Part shown: in pieces, positions 17,636-27,321 of the stretch | Layout: each line of letters begins with the position of its first letter | How positions within the stretch are numbered: the stretch's first letter is position 1 | NCBI RefSeq assembly: GCF_030913365.1 | Contig: NZ_CP133160.1 | Coordinates: 4,006,001 to 4,070,000, forward strand | Source: Stenotrophomonas sp. 24(2023) | Lineage (GTDB): Bacteria > Pseudomonadota > Gammaproteobacteria > Xanthomonadales > Xanthomonadaceae | Direction: 5' to 3' | Length of the DNA: 64,000 nucleotides | Made by a program: the position numbers and the translations under genes | The notes under the pieces: generated by a model | Database searches by the model: none | Told to the model about the DNA's origin: nothing | What the model saw: the letters and a program-made list of their open reading frames with translations, nothing else

Positions 17636-18633
17636 AGCATGGCCTCCGCGCTGCCGCCGATGGTGACGGTGCCTTCATCGGCCATGCGCTTGACGATGGC
17701 CAGGATCTCGCGCTGGGCGGTCTCCACATCGGACAGGCGCACCGGGCCACGGGCTTCCATGTCTTCCAGCAGGATCTCGGCCGCACGCTGGGACATGTTG
17801 CGGGTGATCTTGTCGCGCACCTTGATGTCGGCACCGCGCAGGGCCAGGCCCAGGCGTTCGCCGCTGACTTCGCGCAGCACCAGCTGCATTTCGCGGTCGT
17901 CCAGGTCCACCAGGTCGTCGAACACGAACATCAGGTCCTGGATGCGGCCACTGAGCGGCGCATCGATGCGCGCGATCTCGCCCAGGATGGCCTGGTCCTG
18001 GCCACTGTCCATGAAGTTGAGGATGTTGGCCGCGCACTGCACGCCGCCGATGTTGGACGACTTCAGGTTCTGGTTGCCGGAGAACTGGCGCTCCATGATC
18101 TCGTTGAGTTCATTGAGGGCGTTGGGCGGAATGCCATCCAGCGTGGCGATGCGCAGCAGCACGTCCACGCGGGTGCGCTCGGGCAGCAGCTTCAGGGCAT
18201 CGGCGGCCTGGTCGGTTTCCAGATGGGCCATCACGATGGCGATGATCTGCGGGTGCTCGTTGCGCACCAGGTCGGCCACCGCACGCGGGTCCATCCACTT
18301 CAGCGCGTCCAGGCCGGTGGTGTTGCGGCCCAGCAGGATGCGGTCGATCAGGTTGCTGGCCTTCTCGGTGCCCAGCGCCTGCACCAGCATGTTGCGGATG
18401 TAGTCATCCGAGCCCACGCCCAGCGAGGTCTTCGAGCCCAGTTCCTGGCTGAACTGGTCCATCACCCGTTCCACCTGCTCGCGGGTGACGTCGGACATGG
18501 TGGCCATGGCGATGCCGATCTTCTGCACCTCCTTGGGTTCCATGTGGCGCAGCACTTCGGCCGCGTCCAGTTCGCCCAGCGACAGCAGCAGGATGGCGGC
18601 ACGCTGCACGCCGGTGATCTCTGCCTCAGTCAT
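17632..18633 (-). CDS. fliG: Flagellar motor switch protein FliG
   Basis: Rotor protein that couples stators to the MS ring. It has 333 residues: an N-terminal FliF-binding domain (AAILLLSLGELDAAEVLRHM), a middle domain containing EHPQIIAIVMAHL, and a C-terminal torque domain with charged residues (FDDLVDLDDREMQ, then RAAEILLEDMEARG). The ATG at 18633 overlaps fliF by 8 nt. Confidence 0.97.
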   Translation of the reverse strand: MTEAEITGVQRAAILLLSLGELDAAEVLRHMEPKEVQKIGIAMATMSDVTREQVERVMDQFSQELGSKTSLGVGSDDYIRNMLVQALGTEKASNLIDRILLGRNTTGLDALKWMDPRAVADLVRNEHPQIIAIVMAHLETDQAADALKLLPERTRVDVLLRIATLDGIPPNALNELNEIMERQFSGNQNLKSSNIGGVQCAANILNFMDSGQDQAILGEIARIDAPLSGRIQDLMFVFDDLVDLDDREMQLVLREVSGERLGLALRGADIKVRDKITRNMSQRAAEILLEDMEARGPVRLSDVETAQREILAIVKRMADEGTVTIGGSAEAML

Positions 18634-20278
18634 TGGCCACCCAGCCCTTGACCACCTGGGCCACGCGCTTGGAATCGGTCTTCACGGCTTCACGGGCCAT
18701 CCGCAGTCTTTCCTCATAGGAGTCCACCGGCAGCGCCAGCGCGTCCTGTCGTGACAGGTGCGCGCGGTCGGCCGCCAGGGCCGGCAGCGGGCTGCCTTCG
18801 TCGTCCACCAGCTGCACGTCCGCCGAATGCGGCTCCAGTGCGAGTTCGTCGTTCTTCTTGCTGCTGCCGGTGATGGCACGCAGCGCCGGGCGCAGCACGC
18901 CGAACAGCAGCGCCAGCACCACCACCGCGCCGAGCAGCAGGCGCAGGCCGTCCTGGACCTGTGGCAGCTCCCACCACTTCGGGCCTTCCACCGGGGTGGT
19001 GTCACGCACGAACGGGGCATTCATCACCGACACGGTGTCGCCGCGCTCGGCATCGAACCCCACCGCCTGCTTGACCAAGCCCTCGATGCGGGTCAGCTCG
19101 GCAGCCGACAGCGGCTGTTCGGCCAGCTTGCCGTTGGCGCCGGGGCGCGGCACGTTGTCCAGCAGCACCGCCACCGACACGCGCTTGATGCGGCCGGCCG
19201 GCTGGCGGGTGTGCTGCAGGGTGCGGTCCAGCTCGTAGTTGCGGGTGGCGTTCTTGCTCGATTCGGTCGGCGTCTGCGCGGTCTGCGGTGCCGGTGCGGC
19301 GGCCGGGCCCGGCGGGGTGTTGCTGGTCGCACCGGGCACGCCCTGCGGGCCGGGGGTGCTGCTGTTGTTTTCGCTCACCTGCTCGCTGCGCAGCTTGGCC
19401 GGTTCGCCGTTGTACAGCTCGCGGGCTTCCTCGGTGGTGGAAAAGTCCATGTCCACGCTGACTTCGGGGTTCACGCGGCCGGGGCCGGTCATCGGTTCCA
19501 GCAGTTCGCGGATGCGCTGGTTGAAGGAGGTTTCCTGGCGGCGGCGCTGCTCGAACTGCGCAGCGTTGATGGCCGCCTCGCTGTTGGGGTCGGACACGCT
19601 GAGCATGCGCCCGTTCTGGTCCACCACCGTCACCCGTTCCGGCGACAGGTCCGGAATGCTGGCGGCCACCATGTGCACGATGGCGTCCACCTGGCTGCGC
19701 TCCAGCTGCTGGCCGCCGCGCAGTTCCAGGGTGACCGAGGCACTGGCCACGTCGCGCTGGCGGGTGAAGGCGCTGGGTTTGGGAATGGCCAGGTGCACCC
19801 GCGAGTCGCGTACCGGGCGCAGCGTGTTGATGGTGCGCGACAGCTCGGTTTCCAGCGCGTGCTGGTAGCGGGCGCTTTCCACGAACTGGCTGACGCCGAA
19901 GCCGGGGTCGCGCTCCATCAGCTCGAAGCCCAGCTTGCCGCTGTCGGTCAGGCCCGAACCGGCCAGCTTCAGGCGGGCATCGTGCAGGTTCTTTTCCGGC
20001 ACGGTGATGGCGCCGGTGGCCGGGTTCAGTTCGAACGGAATCTGCGCGGCGCGCAGCAGGTCGGTGGCCTCGGCGGTGGCCTTCTGGTCCAGGCCGGTGT
20101 ACAGCGGCACCATGCCTGGTTTCTGTGACCAGAAGAACACGGCCAGGCCGGCCGCCACGGCCACTGCGATCATCGCCATCAGGCCCAGCCTGCGGGTGAT
20201 CTGCAGGCTCTGCAGGCGGTCGAACCACTGGCCGGCCTTTTCGGCGTTGAGGGTTTCCTTGGAGAGCGTCAGTGCCAT
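18626..20278 (-). CDS. fliF: Flagellar MS-ring protein FliF
   Basis: Inner-membrane ring protein on which the basal body assembles. It has 550 residues: a first transmembrane helix near 31-50, ring-building YscJ-like domains (FELMERDPGFGVSQFVE, VHLAIPKPSAFTRQ), a Pro/Thr-rich loop, a second transmembrane helix near 440-465 and a C-terminal FliG-binding tail. The ATG at 20278 follows fliE by 13 nt. Confidence 0.97.
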   Translation of the reverse strand: MALTLSKETLNAEKAGQWFDRLQSLQITRRLGLMAMIAVAVAAGLAVFFWSQKPGMVPLYTGLDQKATAEATDLLRAAQIPFELNPATGAITVPEKNLHDARLKLAGSGLTDSGKLGFELMERDPGFGVSQFVESARYQHALETELSRTINTLRPVRDSRVHLAIPKPSAFTRQRDVASASVTLELRGGQQLERSQVDAIVHMVAASIPDLSPERVTVVDQNGRMLSVSDPNSEAAINAAQFEQRRRQETSFNQRIRELLEPMTGPGRVNPEVSVDMDFSTTEEARELYNGEPAKLRSEQVSENNSSTPGPQGVPGATSNTPPGPAAAPAPQTAQTPTESSKNATRNYELDRTLQHTRQPAGRIKRVSVAVLLDNVPRPGANGKLAEQPLSAAELTRIEGLVKQAVGFDAERGDTVSVMNAPFVRDTTPVEGPKWWELPQVQDGLRLLLGAVVVLALLFGVLRPALRAITGSSKKNDELALEPHSADVQLVDDEGSPLPALAADRAHLSRQDALALPVDSYEERLRMAREAVKTDSKRVAQVVKGWVAND

Positions 20279-20291
20279 GGCGCAGGGTTCC

Positions 20292-20663
20292 TTACAGCGG
20301 CATGTTCATCACGTCCTGGTAAGCCTGGACGAGACGGTTGCGGACTTCCACGGTGGCGCGGAAGGCGATCTGCGACTGCTGGGAGGCGACCATGACCTTG
20401 GCCAGGTCGGCGCCGGGCACGCCCAGTTCAAAATCACGGGCCAGCTGGCCAGAGGTCTGCTGGGCCTGGTTCACGCTGGACAGTGCCCCGCGCAGGGTTT
20501 CGGTGAAGCTGGCCGGCGCGGCCTGCGTCGCACCCAGGGCGGTGGGGGCGATGGCGTTGTCGCGCGGCGCTTCGTTCCCGGTCGGCAGCACGGTGGTCGG
20601 CTGCGTGATCTGGGACTGGTAGGAGCGGATCTGCGAAAGGATCGACGTGACGGAGTGCGACAT
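20292..20663 (-). CDS. fliE: Flagellar MS-ring/rod junction protein FliE
   Basis: Exported adaptor between MS ring and rod. It has 123 residues. The C-terminal half (SFTETLRGALSSVNQAQ... SQIAFRATVEVRNRLVQAYQ) is the conserved FliE core. I choose ATG 20663 (MSHSVTSILSQIRS), which has a GGAACC upstream; ATG 20678 (MEPLQ) is also possible. First gene of the fliE-K operon, with a sigma-54 promoter about 45 nt upstream. Confidence 0.93.
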   Translation of the reverse strand: MSHSVTSILSQIRSYQSQITQPTTVLPTGNEAPRDNAIAPTALGATQAAPASFTETLRGALSSVNQAQQTSGQLARDFELGVPGADLAKVMVASQQSQIAFRATVEVRNRLVQAYQDVMNMPL

Positions 20664-20709
20664 CTGCAACGGTTCCATGAAACAGGGGTGGGTTTCTGCC
20701 CGGGGACGT

Positions 20710-20724
20710 TGCAAGTGGCGTGCC
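20710..20724 (-). promoter_or_regulatory. Sigma-54 promoter of the fliE-K operon
   Basis: The minus strand reads GGCACGCCACTTGCA with consensus GG/GC spacing. It lies 47 nt before the chosen fliE ATG and shares its core with the fliL promoter. Confidence 0.82.
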
Positions 20725-20801
20725 GAAACGGCTGAGTGGTTCAGCGTTGTGACAGGTTTGGCGATAAGTGACGGGGTCCCGGCGCCGCACCCCAGCCACC
20801 T

Positions 20802-20874
20802 GTAGATCCACGCCCTGCGTGGATGAAGCCTTCCCCGTACCCCAGGCACCTGTAGATCCACGCCATGCGTGGAT
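20802..20874 (+). repeat. Two SMAG palindromes upstream of fliE
   Basis: GTAGATCCACGCCCTGCGTGG at 20802 and GTAGATCCACGCCATGCG at 20852 are both preceded by CACCT and spaced 50 bp apart, forming a direct repeat pair (CCCAGSCACCTGTAGATCC). They lie between the stop of the small secreted-protein gene and the fliE promoter. Confidence 0.88.
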
Positions 20875-20935
20875 GGGCGGCACGGCGCCGGGCGACGCCG
20901 TCCCGGCGTCAGCAAACCGACGTCATTTTTCTGGC

Positions 20936-21370
20936 CTAGGGCTGCAGCGTCCAACGCCCGCCGTTCTGCCGCTGGCGTGGCGCCACCGGCCCGTCATGCT
21001 GGGTGAACACGAACTGCCCCTGCTGGTCGGTCAGGCAGGTCAGCAGCAGCGTGTAGCGGCTGGTACCGCCGGGGTAGGCCTCGGTCATGCGCACTTCGCC
21101 CACATGCGGCGCCAGCCGCTGGTAGCGGTAGGTGCCTGCCACGGTAAGTGGTGTGCCCAGCACCTGCAGCACGTAGCGGTCGCCACTGAAGTTCACCTGC
21201 ACCATGCGGCCGGCGTTGGGGTTGGTGGGGTGGTACTGCGGATCACTGAGGTTGGTGAACTGACGGCCATCGAGCAGGGCCGGCAGCATGCAGGGGGTGG
21301 CCGCTGCACCGGCCGGTGCGATCAGCAGGGCGGACAGGGGCAGGGCGAGCAGCAGGGCAGGCAGGCGCAT
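20936..21370 (-). CDS. Small secreted protein of unknown function
   Basis: 144-residue predicted exported protein. Residues 1-27 form a signal peptide ending AGAAA. The mature part has two Cys residues (near 31 and 110) that could form a disulfide, and alternating beta-like segments (MVQVNFSGDRYVLQVLG, GEVRMTEAY, GQFVFTQHDG) that suggest a small beta-barrel or META/lipocalin-like fold; I do not recognise the family. The ATG at 21370 has GAG 10 nt upstream. It is isolated between the fleQ terminator and fliE, and a flagellar role is not shown. Confidence 0.7.
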   Translation of the reverse strand: MRLPALLLALPLSALLIAPAGAAATPCMLPALLDGRQFTNLSDPQYHPTNPNAGRMVQVNFSGDRYVLQVLGTPLTVAGTYRYQRLAPHVGEVRMTEAYPGGTSRYTLLLTCLTDQQGQFVFTQHDGPVAPRQRQNGGRWTLQP

Positions 21371-21458
21371 GGGGTGATCTCGCAACGGGTGTACCTGCCA
21401 TCCTCCGCATCGGCCGCGGCCATGCCATGGGAATCATTGGAAAGTGGCGGGACACAAA

Positions 21459-21490
21459 CACCAACGCCCGGGCAAGCCCGGGCGTTGGTG
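21459..21490 (-). terminator. Terminator after the FleQ-type gene
   Basis: Perfect 14-bp stem CACCAACGCCCGGG with CAAG loop, followed on the minus strand by TTTGTGT. It lies 24 bp past the stop of the FleQ-type gene. Confidence 0.7.
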
Positions 21491-21514
21491 TCCCCTTCAT
21501 GCGGGTGCGGCGGT

Positions 21515-23016
<1,502 letters not shown>

Positions 23017-23020
<4 letters not shown>

Positions 23021-23394
23021 GAGCTTTCCCCTTTCAGGCCTTCCAGGATCGGCATGACTTCCTGGATGTAGGACAGCTTGCTGACGAAGTTGTCGGCGCC
23101 CGCGCGCAGCGCATGTTCGCGGTGCTCGGTGTCGTCGAAGTGGCTGGCGATGACGATGTACGGGGCATCGTCCTGCGATTTGATCAGGCGGGTGGCCTGC
23201 AGGCCGCCCATTTCCGGCATGGCCAGGTCCATCAGCACGACCTGCGGGCGCAGCGCTTCGGAGCGCTCGATCGCTTCCAGGCCATTGCCGGCGCTGCCGA
23301 CCACTTCCAGCCAGTCGACCTTGCGGAAGTGGCGCATCGCCGCGTTGATGAAGCCCTCATGGTCGTCGACCAGCAGGACAGTGAGCTTGTTCAT
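23017..23394 (-). CDS. Stand-alone response-regulator receiver
   Basis: 125-residue single-domain receiver with no output domain. The acidic pair is DD at 10-11, the phospho-acceptor is Asp56 (VVLMDLAMP), and the T/S and Lys positions appear as IVIASHF and FVSKLS. The ATG at 23394 is preferred over a TTG two codons upstream; AGGGAA lies upstream of it. It overlaps fleQ by 4 nt and is 14 nt from rpoN2. It may supply a phosphorylatable receiver in trans for the FleQ-type protein, whose own receiver is degenerate; this is inference. Confidence 0.9.
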
Positions 23395-23408
23395 GTGCAA
23401 ATTCCCTT

Positions 23409-24821
23409 TCAGCCCACCCGGGCCAGCTGAGGTTGCCTGGCGCCCAGCCGGCGACGCTCGCGGGCGGGGGCGATATCCAGTTGTTCCCGGTATTTTGCGA
23501 CGGTTCGGCGCGCAATGTTCACCCCCTGGCGCGACAGCAGGCCGGCAATGGCCTCGTCAGCCAGCGGGCGACCGGCCGGTTCGGCGTCGATCAGGCGGCG
23601 CACCATGGCCTTGACCGCCTGCCCGGACACGCTGGCACCGTCCAGGCGCACGGCGAAGAAATGCTTCAGCTCGAAGGTGCCGCGCGGGGTCTGCAGGTAC
23701 TTGCCGGTGGTGATGCGCGAGACGGTGGACTCGTGCATGCCGATTTCCTCGGCCACTTCCTTCAGGGTCAAGGGCGCCATGGCCTCCTCCCCGCGGACCA
23801 GGAAGGCCGCCTGGCGCTCGATGATGACCCGGGCGGTGCGCAGCAGGGTGTCGTAGCGCATCGACAGGCCACGGCTGAACCAGCGCGCTTCCTGCAGCAT
23901 CTCGCGCAGTGGCTGGGCGGCATCGCCGCTGTCGGCCAGCACCTGCTCGTAGACCGGGTTGAGGTTGACCCGGCGGCTGGTGGCCGGGTTCAGCGCCACG
24001 CGCCACTGCCCATCGGCCAGCCAGGCGACCACGTCGGGCACCACCACCGGGCTGCGCTCGGGCAACAGGCTGTCGCCCGGGCGCGGCTGCAGTGACAGCA
24101 CCAGGCGCACGGCCTCGCGGATGTCGGCGATCTCGGCATCGTGCAGGCGGGCCAGGGCAGGGTAGTCATGGCTGGCCAGGGCATCGAGGTCGCCGGCCAG
24201 CAGGCGCTGTGCCAGGTGGCGGGCCGGCACGGTGCCATCCAGGCTGCGCAGCTGTGCCTGCAGGCACTCGCGCAGGTCCTGCGCCGCCATGCCGGCCGGT
24301 TCACCCTGCAGCAGGTGCTGGCGGATGGCTTCAACGCCGGCGGCGTCGATGTCGAACTGGGCGCAGGCACGCAGCTGCAGCTGTGCCAGCGGTGCCTGCA
24401 GGTAGCCGGCCTCATCGCAGTGGTCCAGCCAGAAGGCGGCCACGGCCAGTTCGCGGTCGTCCAGGTCCAGCGCCAGGCGCTGCAGTACGCGCAGCTGCGG
24501 GTCGCTGGATTCGCCGGCGGCCACGCGGGCCATGCGGTCATCGTCACCGTCCTGCCAGCTGGCCCCGGCCACGTCCCACATCGAAGACTCGGGCAGTTCG
24601 TCGAAGGCGGCGGTATCGACCGTGGCTTCCGTGCTGTCAGCGCCCGCTTCAGGAGCGTCAGCCACCGCGTCCTCGATTTCCAGCAGCGGGTTGGTATCCA
24701 GCAGGCGCTGGATTTCCTGTTCCAGTTGCAGGCCATCGAGCTGCAGCAGCCGGATCGACTGCAGCAGCTGCGGGGTCAGGTGGAGTTGCTGGCCCATCTG
24801 GGCCGAAAGTGCTGCCTTCAT
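23409..24821 (-). CDS. rpoN2: RNA polymerase sigma-54 factor (flagellar-locus copy)
   Basis: Sigma-54, which together with FleQ would read the -24/-12 promoters in this window. It has 470 residues. Region I is Gln-rich (MKAALSAQMGQQLHLTPQLL), region II is acidic, and region III has the core-binding part, the helix-turn-helix (LKEVAEEIGMHESTVSR) and the RpoN box ARRTVAKYRE near the C-terminus. The ATG is at 24821. Xanthomonads usually have a second rpoN near the nitrogen-PTS genes, so this copy is called rpoN2 by position; that other copy is outside the window. Confidence 0.95.
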   Translation of the reverse strand: MKAALSAQMGQQLHLTPQLLQSIRLLQLDGLQLEQEIQRLLDTNPLLEIEDAVADAPEAGADSTEATVDTAAFDELPESSMWDVAGASWQDGDDDRMARVAAGESSDPQLRVLQRLALDLDDRELAVAAFWLDHCDEAGYLQAPLAQLQLRACAQFDIDAAGVEAIRQHLLQGEPAGMAAQDLRECLQAQLRSLDGTVPARHLAQRLLAGDLDALASHDYPALARLHDAEIADIREAVRLVLSLQPRPGDSLLPERSPVVVPDVVAWLADGQWRVALNPATSRRVNLNPVYEQVLADSGDAAQPLREMLQEARWFSRGLSMRYDTLLRTARVIIERQAAFLVRGEEAMAPLTLKEVAEEIGMHESTVSRITTGKYLQTPRGTFELKHFFAVRLDGASVSGQAVKAMVRRLIDAEPAGRPLADEAIAGLLSRQGVNIARRTVAKYREQLDIAPARERRRLGARQPQLARVG

Positions 24822-25131
24822 TGTCGCGTCCCCGGCGCCGCTCCCCGACGCCTTGTGGAACGCATCTTGCTTGCCTGCAGGCAGGTGCGTAATCGGGGGG
24901 TTCCTGAGGGGATTGGTGGCGGCCCCTACATCGCGTAGGGAAATTCCTCACATCGTCACGGAAACTTGACGGTGTGCGAGGCCAAGTCGTTGATTGCGGG
25001 TGCGTGCCGGCGGTGCGTGATGGGTGTGGCGGTACGGGTTCCCGTCGGGGAGTGCGTGGATGACGGGTTTCCGGCGCCGGTCGGGCAGGTCCAAGGGTGA
25101 TCGCCCGCCGATCCTCCGCTGCTGCCGTGCT
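24822..25131. other. Non-coding gap upstream of rpoN2
   Basis: 310 bp between the NarL-type regulator and rpoN2, presumably holding the rpoN2 promoter. It contains a small hairpin CCCTAC-N5-GTAGGG at 24924-24940. I see no consensus sigma-54 or sigma-28 box and no convincing open frame. A GGCAC...GCA sequence near 24995-25012 has the wrong spacing for sigma-54. Confidence 0.5.
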
Positions 25132-25764
25132 TCACTCCAGCTCGTGCTGGTGGCGGGCAGCGAGCAGCAGCAGGTCGTTGGCGCGGCGGCAGCCCAGCGA
25201 TTCCATCATGCGGGCGCGATGGGTCTCCACGGTCTTGACGCTGATGCCAAGGTCGGCGGCGATTTCCTTGTTGCTTTCGCCCTTGCCGATGCGGCGCAGG
25301 ATCTCGCGCTGGCGCGGTGACAGGGCAGCGATGCCGGTCGGCTTCTCGCGCCCGAGCATGGGGGCCAGCATCTTGGCCGAGATCTGCGGGCTGAGGAACA
25401 CCTGGCCGGCATGGGCGGCGCGCAGGGCCAGTTCCAGTTCCTGTGGCGCGGCATCCTTCACCACGAAGCCCGATGCCCCGCGGTCCAGTGCATCGCGCAC
25501 ATGGGCGGCATCGTCATGCATGGTCATCATCACTACCCGCGTGCCCGGGGCGCGCAGGCGGATGTCGCTCAGGGCTTCCAGGCCGGTGCGGCCGGGCAGG
25601 GAGAGGTCCATCAGCACCACGTCAGGTGCCAGCTGCAGCGCCAGCTGCAGGGCCTGTTCGGCATTGCTGGCCTCGCCTACCAGCTGCACGTCGGCAAACC
25701 CCTGCAGCAGCCGGCCGAGGCCGGCGCGGACCAGGGTGTGATCGTCGACGATGAGAACTCGCAC
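25132..25764 (-). CDS. NarL/FixJ-type response regulator
   Basis: Two-domain transcription regulator, 210 residues from the chosen start. The receiver has DD at 7-8 and phospho-acceptor Asp53 (VVLMDLSLPG). The C-terminal LuxR-type helix-turn-helix is LSPRQREILRRIGKGES followed by NKEIAADLGISVKTVETH. The GTG at 25764 (VRVLIVDDH) aligns with the family start. A TTG at 25824 would add 20 non-conserved residues; neither has a good Shine-Dalgarno. It has no kinase next to it. In the 94-bp gap before it lies the end of the PilZ-like gene. Confidence 0.9.
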   Translation of the reverse strand: MRVLIVDDHTLVRAGLGRLLQGFADVQLVGEASNAEQALQLALQLAPDVVLMDLSLPGRTGLEALSDIRLRAPGTRVVMMTMHDDAAHVRDALDRGASGFVVKDAAPQELELALRAAHAGQVFLSPQISAKMLAPMLGREKPTGIAALSPRQREILRRIGKGESNKEIAADLGISVKTVETHRARMMESLGCRRANDLLLLAARHQHELE

Positions 25765-25857
25765 AGGCAGATGGGATCGTGGAGGGCGGGCGTTCACATT
25801 AGCTGAGCTGAACGGGGACGCCAAGGGCCATTGGGCATGGAAGGGCGAACGCAGCGT

Positions 25858-26436
25858 TCAGCGCTGGCGACGGACTTCGGCCACCTGGCGGCGATGCAGC
25901 CGGAACAGGTGGCGTTCCATGGCCATTTCCAGGCCATCGCCCAGTGCGGTGAAACGCAGCCACAGGTAATGGCTGCCGTTGCCGTCGGCGGCTTCGGCCA
26001 GCACTTCCACCGGCAGGTCGATATGGTCGGGCAGCCAGTCGCTGGGCTGCACGCGCACCACGCCCTGCTGGCCCGGGCTGGCGCCGCTGCGCGGACCCAG
26101 CTGCAGGCGGATGCCGCGACGGGACCAGCGCACCGGGCGCAGCGGCAGCTCGTTGCCCTGCTGGCGCACCAGCCGCCCCAGCAGCACCATCGCCAGGTCC
26201 AGCTTGGCTTCCAGGCGCTGCATCTGCAGGCTGTTGCCTTCCCGGTCGTCGTGGTCCTCGCCCCGGCTGTCTTCCACCAGGGCCACGCTGCGCAGCAGGC
26301 CTTCGGCCGCACCGGTGCGGCCGGGCTGGTTGCCGGCCAGGAATTCGGCGGGCAACGGCAGTTCGCAGCTCAACGTTTCATCGAACAGCGCGCTTTCAGC
26401 GGGGTGGTGCAGCGTGGTGGCGGGCAGGGCACTCAT
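25858..26436 (-). CDS. PilZ-like protein in the fliS-fliT operon
   Basis: 192-residue soluble protein. The C-terminal half resembles a PilZ c-di-GMP-binding domain: a beta-rich stretch with RPVRWSRRGIRLQLG and a final helix ERHLFRLHRRQVAEVRR that is common in PilZ proteins. The canonical RxxxR and D/NxSxxG motifs are not clearly preserved, so nucleotide binding is uncertain. The N-terminal part is Leu/Glu-rich and helical. The ATG at 26436 overlaps the fliT stop, placing it in a coupled fliS-fliT-pilZ unit. It may tie filament assembly or motility to c-di-GMP (inference). Confidence 0.65.
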   Translation of the reverse strand: MSALPATTLHHPAESALFDETLSCELPLPAEFLAGNQPGRTGAAEGLLRSVALVEDSRGEDHDDREGNSLQMQRLEAKLDLAMVLLGRLVRQQGNELPLRPVRWSRRGIRLQLGPRSGASPGQQGVVRVQPSDWLPDHIDLPVEVLAEAADGNGSHYLWLRFTALGDGLEMAMERHLFRLHRRQVAEVRRQR

Positions 26437-26735
26437 GCCAGCGATTCTGCCTGCAGGTACGCATGCGCCGCGCGAAGGCTGCGCTGGTCGTTGCGGGCCA
26501 GGGCGGCGGCGGCGTCGCGCTGCTGGGCCATGCTGGCCAGCAGGTGCTGCTGCCGCTCGAACAGCGCGGTCAGCGGTGCATGGTGCTGTGCAGCCAACGG
26601 CTGGGCCAGCAGTGCATGCAGGTCCTGGTCGTGGTGGTCAAGGATGTCACCGGCACGTTCGAATTCCTGGGCGTGCACGGCCTGCACGACCGCATCGAGC
26701 TGGGCGTTGAGCGAATCGAGCATGTCCAGGCTCAT
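26433..26735 (-). CDS. fliT: FliT-like flagellar chaperone
   Basis: 100-residue all-helical protein with no transmembrane segment, between fliS and the PilZ-like gene with 4-nt overlaps on both sides. FliT is the export chaperone for the cap protein FliD in other species. Assignment rests on length, helical composition and position after fliD-fliS; sequence similarity to enterobacterial FliT is low. Confidence 0.7.
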   Translation of the reverse strand: MSLDMLDSLNAQLDAVVQAVHAQEFERAGDILDHHDQDLHALLAQPLAAQHHAPLTALFERQQHLLASMAQQRDAAAALARNDQRSLRAAHAYLQAESLA

Positions 26736-27148
26736 GGGGCCACCGTTGCCGGCCGGCGCTGTTCGTGCGGGATGGCGTTCCAGGCATCATCGATTTCGCC
26801 CAGCAGCTGCAGGGACTCGTCCAGGGCGCCGCGGTCGTTGTGCAGGTTGGCCTCGGTCAGGCGCTGCAGCACGTAGTCGTACAGGGCCGACAGGTTGCCG
26901 GCGATCTCGCCGCCCGCTTCATGGTCCAGCGAGCCGTTGAGGTGGCCGACGATCGCGCAGGCTTCACCGATGGCCTTGCCCTTGCGGGCCTGGTCGCCGC
27001 GCTCCAGGCTGGCCTGGGCCAGGCGCACGCGTTCCAGTGCCCCCGCCAGCAGCAGTGCGACCAGTTTGTGGGGGTCGGCGTCGGTGACGGCGCTGGTCAC
27101 ACCCACCTGGCGGTACTGTTCGGCGTATTGACGGCTGGAACCGTACAT
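26732..27148 (-). CDS. fliS: Flagellin export chaperone FliS
   Basis: Flagellin-specific export chaperone. It has 138 residues with the family N-terminus MYGSSRQYAEQYRQVGVTS and the DPHKLVALLLAGALERV core. The ATG at 27148 has AAGGAG 8 nt upstream; the open frame extends further up but without conserved sequence. A 173-bp gap separates it from fliD and contains a weak sigma-28-like box at 27231-27258. Confidence 0.95.
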   Translation of the reverse strand: MYGSSRQYAEQYRQVGVTSAVTDADPHKLVALLLAGALERVRLAQASLERGDQARKGKAIGEACAIVGHLNGSLDHEAGGEIAGNLSALYDYVLQRLTEANLHNDRGALDESLQLLGEIDDAWNAIPHEQRRPATVAP

Positions 27149-27230
27149 TCGTGGATTCTCCTTGCGCGGGCATCGCAGGCTGGCGCCAGAGCGGCCCAGT
27201 GCGGTACGGCGGTGATTGCGGTTGAGACCA

Positions 27231-27258
27231 ATATCGGTACGTACGGCCATAAACTTGA
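27231..27258 (-). promoter_or_regulatory. Weak sigma-28-like promoter upstream of fliS
   Basis: The minus strand reads TCAAGTTT, 12 nt, ACCGATAT, compared with the consensus TAAAGTTT-N11-GCCGATAA. It could give fliS-fliT-pilZ late-class expression independent of fliD. Confidence 0.45.
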
Positions 27259-27321
27259 GTACGTGTATCGGTGTCACGTGCACCGGCGCCAGGGCGGCGA
27301 CGCCGGTGCGATGGAGCGTGC

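Noticed and set aside
24994..25012. Possible sigma-54 promoter for rpoN2
   Set aside because: The GG to GC spacing is one base short and the -12 element is not TTGC.
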